28,157 bases of DNA from Bacteroidales bacterium (GTDB taxonomy: Bacteria; Bacteroidota; Bacteroidia; Bacteroidales; P3). This document shows positions 22,636-28,157 of this stretch, piece by piece. The notes beneath the pieces are model-generated. The model saw only the letters and a program-made list of their open reading frames with translations. It had not been told where the DNA came from and ran no database searches. The DNA is taken from positions 1 through 28,157 of the forward strand of contig CAAGNU010000151.1 of the NCBI GenBank assembly GCA_900771365.1, in the 5' to 3' direction. Made by a program: the position numbers and the translations under genes. Numbering within the stretch: the first letter of the stretch is position 1; each line of letters starts with the position of its first letter.

Positions 22636-24435
22636 ATGACCTTCATTGATATACATAAAAGATTGCATACGTGGCGTTTGCAGCATATCTCGGAGCAGTC
22701 GTATCTGCTGCTATTAAGTATTGTTGTGGGCGTTTTTAGCGGTTTGGCGGCTGTGCTGCTCAAAACTGTGGTGCATCTTTCGGGCCAGTATGTGATGGCT
22801 TTTGGCGCAAAGCATTTTGCTACAGGAAATGGTAACATGCTCATCTTTGTGGCGCCTCTCATCGGTGTGCTGCTCACCATCATCTTTGTGCGTTTTATCA
22901 TCAGGGGCCATATCGGTCATGGCATCCCGAGTGTGTTGCTGGCCATCTCGCGTAAGAGGGGTGCGCTCCCTCCTCGCAATATGTACACCTCTCTGCTGGC
23001 TTCCACGCTCACCGTGGCTTTTGGTGGAAGCGTAGGGCTTGAGGCCCCTATTGCCTCGACGGGTAGCGCAATAGGTTCAAATATTGGACGTTTCTTCCAT
23101 GTCAGTTCTCGCGGCGTGAAACTGTTGCTGGGCTGCGGTGCTGCGGGGGCTATCGCGGGCATCTTCAAGGCTCCTTTGGCGGGCGTGCTGTTCACGGTTG
23201 AGGTGCTGATGTTCGACATGACCATGACCACGGCTGTGCCGCTGCTCATCTCCGCCCTATCGGCCTCCACGGTGGCCTACTTCCTCATGGGTACGGATGT
23301 GCAGTTCGCCTTCCGTGTGACGGAGGATTTTTCTTTAAGTCAGATTCCTTTTTTGATGGTTTTAGGCATGTTCTGTGCCTTCGCCTCGGTCTATTTCCTG
23401 CGTTGTACCGATAAGGTGGAACAATGGTTCGGACGTCGCAAAGGCTGGGTGGCCAAATGGGTCTGGGGCGGCCTTGCCTTGGGCGTGATGATATTCCTCT
23501 TTCCGCCGCTTTATGGTGAGGGCTACTGGGCGCTCACCGAGCTTCTCAACGGGCATAGCGACGATGCACTCTTTGCCAACAGCGTCTTCAACACTTTCCG
23601 AGACAATAGCTGGGCGGCCTTAGCCATCTTGTTGGTACTTATATTACTGAAACCCATCGCCACGGCAACTACGATAGGCTGTGGAGGCGTGGGCGGTACT
23701 TTTGGTCCCTCTTTGGTAGTGGGCGGTTTGAGCGGCTACTTCATTGCCACGTTGGGCAACCAACTGGGGCTGCCGCCACAATCAACGGCGAACTTTGCCC
23801 TCGTGGGCATGGCGGCTGTGATGACGGGCGTGATGCACGCTCCATTCATGGGTGTCTTCCTCATCGCTGAGATTACGGGCGGCTATGCCCTCATGATACC
23901 GCTGCTCATCACCGCCACGGTGACCTATATCTGCGTGCAGCCCTTTGAAAAACATTCTATCTATGCCCGCAAACTGGCGGAGCAGGGCGACCTCATGACC
24001 CACAACAAGGATGCTTCGGCATGGCATCTTATGGACCTTCAGAAGCTCATCGAGACGAACTTCGTGTGTGTGAAGGAGAACGGCACGCTCCGCGACATTG
24101 TGGAGGCCATCAAACGGTCCAAGCGCAACCTCTTCCCCGTGGTGGATGACGAGGGCCATTTCCTCGGCCTCATCGTGATGGATGATATCCGCAAGACCAT
24201 TTTCAAGACCGAGCTGTACGACAAACTCACCGTCCACGAGCTGATGATGACCTTCAAGGACGACGACATCGTGCATTCCAGTGAGTCGTTGAGCGATGTG
24301 GTGAACAGATTTCAGCTCAGCAACCGCTACAACCTTATCGTCGTAGATGACGACGGCCACTACCTCGGCTTCCTCTCCCGTGCCAACACCTTCTCGGCCT
24401 ACCGCCGCTTTATTTCAGAGACCTCTGAGGACTAA
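22636..24435 (+). CDS. ClC-type chloride channel/transporter with CBS domain pair
   Basis: A 599-aa inner-membrane protein of the ClC family, moving chloride (or another anion), often in exchange for protons. The membrane part spans about 22-435. The anion-path motifs are G131-S-V-G-L-E136-A-P, in which E136 is the external gating glutamate, and G353-G-T-F-G-P358. E189 (LFTVEV) aligns with the internal proton glutamate of antiporters, so exchange is plausible. The first motif has A137 where EcClC has G. The C-terminal region carries two CBS domains (about 466-525 and 528-592; NLFPVVDDEGHFLGLIVMDD and YNLIVVDDDGHYLGFLSR), which usually bind adenine nucleotides and regulate gating. It is monocistronic, in a convergent arrangement with the next gene. 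Confidence 0.95.
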   Translation: MTFIDIHKRLHTWRLQHISEQSYLLLLSIVVGVFSGLAAVLLKTVVHLSGQYVMAFGAKHFATGNGNMLIFVAPLIGVLLTIIFVRFIIRGHIGHGIPSVLLAISRKRGALPPRNMYTSLLASTLTVAFGGSVGLEAPIASTGSAIGSNIGRFFHVSSRGVKLLLGCGAAGAIAGIFKAPLAGVLFTVEVLMFDMTMTTAVPLLISALSASTVAYFLMGTDVQFAFRVTEDFSLSQIPFLMVLGMFCAFASVYFLRCTDKVEQWFGRRKGWVAKWVWGGLALGVMIFLFPPLYGEGYWALTELLNGHSDDALFANSVFNTFRDNSWAALAILLVLILLKPIATATTIGCGGVGGTFGPSLVVGGLSGYFIATLGNQLGLPPQSTANFALVGMAAVMTGVMHAPFMGVFLIAEITGGYALMIPLLITATVTYICVQPFEKHSIYARKLAEQGDLMTHNKDASAWHLMDLQKLIETNFVCVKENGTLRDIVEAIKRSKRNLFPVVDDEGHFLGLIVMDDIRKTIFKTELYDKLTVHELMMTFKDDDIVHSSESLSDVVNRFQLSNRYNLIVVDDDGHYLGFLSRANTFSAYRRFISETSED

Positions 24436-24516
24436 GGCGTCAGCGCGTATTCTGTGCTGTTTGACTTATCTGTTACGTCGTTACCGACAAAAGAGCTGCA
24501 CTTTCGGGCTGCGGAG

Positions 24517-24897
24517 TTATGGTGTTTGTTGGTAGCGCTCGTATGAGAAGGAGGCCTCATTGTTGCTTAAGATGATGGTGTCGTTCTTGTACGAGATGCG
24601 GCCTATGTAATAAATCCAGTCGTCCGACATCATGGTGATGGTGTCGTTCTCAATGGTGTAGTAGCACCAGAGAGAGGCATCGACCCAAAACAGAGAGTCG
24701 GGGCTTGTGATGCAGAATATGCTGTTCCCTGTCTCGGCATCGGTACCCCAGCAACCTTTGATAGTATCGAACGATAGGACGCTGTAAGTTGATGGCGGAC
24801 AGTTCGTAGCATCTGCATGGACTCCTGTGCTCAACTGGGCGCATCCCGTCAGCCCAACAATCGCAGCGATTGCCAAGATTATTGTTACTCGCTTCAT
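24517..24897 (-). CDS. Small lipoprotein of unknown function
   Basis: A 126-aa lipoprotein with signal peptide 1-18 ending GLTGC, C19 lipidated. The mature part is beta-rich and aromatic (FWVDASLWCYYTIENDTIT, DDWIYYIGRISYKNDTIIL) and resembles small lipocalin-like or DUF4488-type strands, but no family is certain. It starts 11 nt after the Fic gene stop on the same strand, so it may be translated from the same mRNA. Confidence 0.7.
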   Translation of the reverse strand: MKRVTIILAIAAIVGLTGCAQLSTGVHADATNCPPSTYSVLSFDTIKGCWGTDAETGNSIFCITSPDSLFWVDASLWCYYTIENDTITMMSDDWIYYIGRISYKNDTIILSNNEASFSYERYQQTP

Positions 24898-24908
24898 TTG
24901 AGGATGGC

Positions 24909-25919
24909 TTAATCTATAATTCTCCAGTAGCCGTCCTTGTTGGCTCCGACTCTCTCTAATCTTCCCTCTTCGCGCAACTTGCGCAGCACTTTCTTCACGC
25001 CGCTTTCCGACAAGCCTGTAGCCTCGTGCATCTCATTAATCGTGATATGCGGATTGTTGCGGATAGCTTCAAGGATTTTTTGGTTACTTTTTTGGTTACT
25101 TTCTTGGTTACTTTTTCTCTCTGTCAGTTTGGGTAGATGCTCCGAGGATGTCTGGTATTCATCCATCATCTTCAAGAGGTTTTGGGCATGATGTGCAGCC
25201 ATGAAGTCGCGGAACGGTTGCAGACTTTCTTGTTCTCGCGAGCACTCCAAAGCTCTGATATAGTCGGCCTTAGACTTTTTGTCAACCTTTGAGGGCACAA
25301 GCCCAAACTCAAATTGTATATAGTTCATTATCAGCCGTGCCATGCGTCCGTTTCCGTCGGCCCAAGGATGAATGGTGACCAGCTGATAGTGCGCATCAAA
25401 GCTGAGGCGATAGACCGCATCGACGTCGCGTGGATTAATCTCATGGCGAGCCTTGTTCATCGTTTGGCAAAATTCCTCCAAGTAGCTGGGCACCTTGCTG
25501 TAATTCAGGTAGGATCTACCGCCAAATCCGGCGCTCACATTCAGCAGTCTTAGCTCTCCTTTTGCTGCCGAAAAGTTGCCTAAGGCGGTGTCGTATTCGG
25601 CGCCCGTATGCTGCATCACTAAGGCGGAGAGATGGCATAGCATCTCGACAGAGAAATCCTCGTGGTCTTTTGCCATTTTGATGGCTTGGGTGTAGGCTGT
25701 GCGCAAATCCATATTCATCAGTTGCTCCAGCATACTCTTCCCATGCACGCTGATGCCTTCGTCAAAGAGCAGCCTGTTCTCAATCTCGGTAATAGTGGAG
25801 CCCTCGATGGCAGTCGAATGCGTAATGATTGAGTACAGATAGAACTTGTCGTAGTCTATCTGCTGGTCGATACCCAAATCCTTGAAGTGGTTTACTATTT
25901 CTGTCAAAGAGGTTTCCAT
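24909..25919 (-). CDS. Fic family protein with N-terminal inhibitory motif and C-terminal winged helix
   Basis: A 336-aa protein (363 aa if started at 26000). Fic enzymes transfer AMP (or other groups) from a nucleotide to a target protein. The catalytic loop is complete: HPWADGNGRMAR (residues 211-222 counted from 26000), with the active histidine. Upstream, STAIEGS (62-68, same numbering) fits the inhibitory (S/T)xxxE(G/N) helix, placing it in class II, where activity is auto-inhibited. A C-terminal winged helix-turn-helix (about 305-360: ITINEMHEATGLSESGVKKV) follows a linker in which SNQ(K/E) occurs three times, encoded by a 12-bp tandem repeat (about 25076-25112). The start at 25919 (METSLTEIV) is preferred because codons before it lie in filler DNA. 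The target is unknown; family members with such HTH may autoregulate. Confidence 0.9.
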   Translation of the reverse strand: METSLTEIVNHFKDLGIDQQIDYDKFYLYSIITHSTAIEGSTITEIENRLLFDEGISVHGKSMLEQLMNMDLRTAYTQAIKMAKDHEDFSVEMLCHLSALVMQHTGAEYDTALGNFSAAKGELRLLNVSAGFGGRSYLNYSKVPSYLEEFCQTMNKARHEINPRDVDAVYRLSFDAHYQLVTIHPWADGNGRMARLIMNYIQFEFGLVPSKVDKKSKADYIRALECSREQESLQPFRDFMAAHHAQNLLKMMDEYQTSSEHLPKLTERKSNQESNQKSNQKILEAIRNNPHITINEMHEATGLSESGVKKVLRKLREEGRLERVGANKDGYWRIID

Positions 25920-26024
25920 CAATTCGAAGTTTGTAGCAGTAACGAATCCCTGCGTAAAAAATTGTGTGTCGGTGTGAATAATGACACCCGCCCCACTCAT
26001 TATTCATTATTAAATATTCATTAC

Positions 26025-26888
26025 TCAGACGGATAGCAGGCAGAGGATGAGGTAGAGGAGGTTGGTTAGGCCGGTGGCGAGGAGGCATTTGTTGTACTGG
26101 GGGCCTTGGGCACGGCGGACGGCGATGTAGAGGGCGAGGGCGGCGAGGCCGATGAGCATGGACCATGAGGTCCCCCAGGCGAGGTAGGCGAAGAGGGGCA
26201 TGAGCAGCACCTCGGCGAGCATGATGCCTTCGGCGGCACGTTTGCCGAAGCGCACGGGAAGGGTTCGCTTGCCCACGAGGCGGTCGCTCTCAATGTCGCG
26301 GAGGTTGTTGATCATCAGTACGCACATGGAGATGAGGCCGCACACGGCACCTGCGTAGAAAGCCGTGAGCGAGAAGGTGTGGGAGAGGAGGAACACGGTG
26401 CCAGCCGAGGCCACCACGCCGTAGTAGAGGAAGACGAAGATGTCGGCGAGGCCGAGGTAGGAGAGCGAGGGCGAGGTGCCGGTGTAGAGCCAGGCGAAGA
26501 GGATGGCCGTCAGCCCGATGGCGAGGATTACCCAGCCGCCCACGAGCACGAGGAAGGCTCCCATGGCCACGGCGAGCGCGAGGGTGATGCCGCAGGCTGT
26601 GAGCATCTGCCGCTTGCTTACTTCGCCCTCGGCAAGGGCACGTTTGAAGCCCACGCGGCCTGCCTTGTCCGAGCCGCGGACGAAGTCGTAGTAGTCGTTG
26701 ATGAGGTTGGAGAGGATCTGGAGGCTGAGGGCGCAGAGAGCCGTGAGCACGGCGGTGAGGGCGGGCCAGTAGGCTGCGGTCGAGAGGCCGTCGTGGCGGT
26801 AGGCGAGGAGACCCACAAGCACAGGCACCAGTGAGGCGAAGAGCGTCTGCGGGCGGATGATGCGGAGCCAGAGGAGTATTTTTTTCAT
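26025..26888 (-). CDS. menA: 1,4-dihydroxy-2-naphthoate polyprenyltransferase
   Basis: A 287-aa inner-membrane UbiA-type prenyltransferase that attaches the isoprenoid tail to 1,4-dihydroxy-2-naphthoate, yielding demethylmenaquinone. Both Asp-rich motifs that bind Mg-diphosphate are visible: N64-D-Y-Y-D68-FVRGS-D74 and N194-N-L-R-D198-IES-D202. About eight to nine hydrophobic helices. The N-terminal IIRPQTLFASLVPVLVG is typical of MenA. The gene for the next enzyme, menG, is 58 nt upstream on the same strand, which supports the substrate call over other UbiA enzymes. The spacing region carries an 18-bp tandem repeat. Confidence 0.95.
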   Translation of the reverse strand: MKKILLWLRIIRPQTLFASLVPVLVGLLAYRHDGLSTAAYWPALTAVLTALCALSLQILSNLINDYYDFVRGSDKAGRVGFKRALAEGEVSKRQMLTACGITLALAVAMGAFLVLVGGWVILAIGLTAILFAWLYTGTSPSLSYLGLADIFVFLYYGVVASAGTVFLLSHTFSLTAFYAGAVCGLISMCVLMINNLRDIESDRLVGKRTLPVRFGKRAAEGIMLAEVLLMPLFAYLAWGTSWSMLIGLAALALYIAVRRAQGPQYNKCLLATGLTNLLYLILCLLSV

Positions 26889-26915
26889 GGTTCTTTTGGG
26901 GTAGGGTTTATAGGG

Positions 26916-26951
26916 TTTTCTAGGCTTCCTAGGTTTTCTAGGCTTCCTAGG
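26916..26951. repeat. 18-bp tandem repeat at the menG 3' end
   Basis: TTTTCTAGGCTTCCTAGG occurs twice without a mismatch, at 26916-26933 and 26934-26951, each containing the palindrome CCTAGG. The second copy includes the menG stop codon (26947-26949). Confidence 0.92.
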
Positions 26952-27648
26952 AAATCTTAGGTTTTGTTGCGGTGTAGAGGGTGGTGATGCCGAAGGTGAG
27001 GGGTTTGTAGGCGGCCTCCTGGAAGCCTGCCTGGCGCAGGTGCTGGAGCATCTCCTCGCCCCAGATGAAGCCCTTCACGCTCTCACGGAAATAGAGATAG
27101 GCCGTGGGGTCCTTGCTGATGATGCGGCCCACGAGGGGCATGATGCGGGAGAAAAAGAAGTCGTAGAGGCCGCGGATGAGGCGGTTGGCGGGGTAGGAGA
27201 ACTCGAGGATGACGAGCTGGCCGTCCTCTTTCATCACGCGGAACATCTCGCCGAGGCCCTTGTCGAGGTCGGAAAAGTTACGCACCCCGTAGGCGCAGGT
27301 CACGGAATCGAAGCGACCCTCCGCGTAAGGCATCTCGAGGGCGCTTCCGAGCTGGAAGTCAATTCTGTCGGAGAAACCTTGCTTCTCGGCCTTCTCCTTG
27401 CCGAGGCGCATCATCTCCGCCGAGAGGTCGAGCCCCGTGACCCTGTGGCAGCGCTTCTGCCGCAGCATCTCCAAGGCGAGGTCGGCTGTGCCGACGGCCA
27501 CGTCGAGGACCTCCTCGGAGGGCTTGAGGCACGAGGCGGCACGGCGGCGCCACCGCTTGTCGATATTCAGCGAGAGGAGGTGGTTGAAACGGTCGTAAGT
27601 GTTGGCTATTCGGTCGAATAATTGTCCTATTTCTTTCTTTTCGTCCAT
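26947..27648 (-). CDS. menG: Demethylmenaquinone methyltransferase
   Basis: A 233-aa SAM-dependent methyltransferase (UbiE/MenG family) that converts demethylmenaquinone to menaquinone. Motif I is LDVAVGTAD (48-56), the post-I acidic residue is in TGLDLS (71-76) and the family signatures YDRFNHLLSLNIDKRWRR (18-35) and YGVRNFSDLDKGLGEMFRVM (120-139) are both present. The start at 27648 (MDEKKEIGQLFDRIA) agrees with the family N-terminus; the longer frame to 27783 passes through the promoter. It is followed by menA at 58 nt. The same family also methylates ubiquinone precursors, but the menA neighbour and the phylum point to menaquinone. Confidence 0.95.
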   Translation of the reverse strand: MDEKKEIGQLFDRIANTYDRFNHLLSLNIDKRWRRRAASCLKPSEEVLDVAVGTADLALEMLRQKRCHRVTGLDLSAEMMRLGKEKAEKQGFSDRIDFQLGSALEMPYAEGRFDSVTCAYGVRNFSDLDKGLGEMFRVMKEDGQLVILEFSYPANRLIRGLYDFFFSRIMPLVGRIISKDPTAYLYFRESVKGFIWGEEMLQHLRQAGFQEAAYKPLTFGITTLYTATKPKIS

Positions 27649-27730
27649 GAGCGTGCGGGATGCGTAGTGAGGTGGTATGCTTTTTATTGTGAAATATCCT
27701 ATGCGGCAACAGAGACCGCCTTTCTGAGTG

Positions 27731-27761
27731 CAAAAGTACACTTTTTTTCTGACATGGACAA
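27731..27761 (-). promoter_or_regulatory. Promoter of menG-menA
   Basis: On the minus strand TTG (27761-27759) is followed after 20 nt by TACTTTTG (27738-27731). The start codon is about 80 nt further on. This position also rules out the longer menG frame. Confidence 0.75.
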
Positions 27762-27783
27762 CATTTTCTTTGTTAAAATTCAA

Positions 27784-28157
27784 GGTGAGGCGTAGTCTAT
27801 TGCACGTTGTGGCGAAACCTCCGCGACGATGGGAGCAGCAAAATCACATATTCCTACCATCCGCGAGAATGGTAATGTTGAATATTTCATGCTTGTTTCA
27901 AATTACAAGTGGGGACTTCTAATTATTCGTGTTAATTCAATATTTTGATAAACATAAATTATCATGAATTGTCTATGAATTTAATCATAAATTATTATTG
28001 TACAATAAATTGCTTCATAAAAAAATTGTGAATAATTCATGGAAATTCGTGTAAAAAAACTTATTATCATTAATTTTCTTGAATTTATAGAGGTTGCCAA
28101 GTCTTATACAAAGCTACTCTACTATATACCGTTCGATGTTGCGGTGCTCCTTGGAGA
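27784..28157. other. Gene-free right edge with AT-rich repeat
   Basis: No credible complete gene. The left part (27784-27930) is unremarkable. From about 27930 the sequence is AT-rich with ATTCGTG, ATCATGAATT and ATGAATT units, leading into repeat copy C. After 28099 a minus-strand frame of 13 codons ends at 28114 (reading SKEHRNIERYIVE from the window edge) and could be the C-terminus of a gene lying beyond it. Confidence 0.5.
27986..28099. repeat. AT-rich dispersed repeat, copy C
   Basis: The partner of copy A in the same orientation; the 72-nt core 28028-28099 differs from 12096-12167 at three positions. The left part contains TTATTGTACAATAA, where copy A has ATTGTTGCACAAT, so an inverted repeat is kept although the bases differ. 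Confidence 0.85.

Noticed and set aside
26379..26834. 151-codon plus-strand frame opposite menA
   Set aside because: Glu/Gly/His-rich low-complexity shadow of menA, whose two Asp-rich motifs are intact.

Overview
The window is chromosomal DNA from a member of the Bacteroidales, most likely Prevotella-like. Many genes are preceded by the Bacteroidota promoter signature (TTTG or TTG, about 19-20 nt, then TAnnTTTG, usually TATCTTTGC). Shine-Dalgarno sequences are mostly weak. The gene content also fits: a lipoprotein-anchored histidine kinase, FISUMP and YD-repeat surface proteins, a BlaI/M56 pair, B12-dependent methylmalonyl-CoA mutase, and menaquinone genes. The genus assignment is inference.

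Layout. 1-536: 3' part of an ISL3-type transposase cut by the window edge, ending at a hairpin shared with a minus-strand tRNA-Cys(GCA) (538-608). 800-3838 (-): two-component system, kinase then response regulator. 3858-4293: gene-free divergent region with a cluster of ATTCGACTGG motifs. 4484-6767 (+): ZIP metal transporter, DUF3267 zincin-like membrane protein and an unknown membrane protein, tightly spaced. 6914-8878 (+): thrS with its own promoter and terminator. 8983-11124 (+): BlaI-type repressor and M56 sensor-peptidase behind two identical 18-bp operator-like repeats. 11243-13667 (-): YD-repeat exported protein and a von Willebrand A protein with a possible outer-membrane C-terminus. 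13668-14613: gene-free DNA bounded by a ~50-bp inverted repeat, resembling a MITE or an invertible segment. 14614-15321 (+): FISUMP lipoprotein, followed by three back-to-back hairpins, a terminator and a G-quadruplex motif. 15614-18096 (+): AIR-synthase-C-like protein, TPR protein, Bax-inhibitor-1-like protein. 18235-20388 (+): methylmalonyl-CoA mutase large subunit without its small subunit alongside. 20678-21418 (+): DUF177/YceD and ribosomal protein L32. 21541-22506 (-): OmpA-type lipoprotein, divergent from a ClC channel with CBS domains (22636-24435, +). 24517-27648 (-): small lipoprotein, Fic protein, MenA and MenG. 27784-28157: AT-rich repeat DNA.

Functional threads. MenG and MenA supply the last two steps of menaquinone synthesis, supporting anaerobic fumarate respiration; MutB belongs to the succinate-propionate route, so the window holds parts of one fermentative scheme. 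YceD-L32 is a conserved ribosomal pair. Sensing is represented twice: the kinase/regulator pair, and the BlaI/M56 pair, whose peptidase presumably cleaves the repressor.

The core genes are ordinary. The least explained parts are non-coding: the inverted-repeat element (13811-14440), an AT-rich repeat in three copies (12053-12167, 14296-14380, 27986-28099; two copies 69/72 identical over their core), the triple hairpin (15336-15420), the G4 motif (15523-15550), the operator-like repeats before the BlaI gene, the motif cluster at 4141-4240, and a 52-codon leader ORF coupled to the ZIP gene. I found no CRISPR array, prophage or recognisable defence island.
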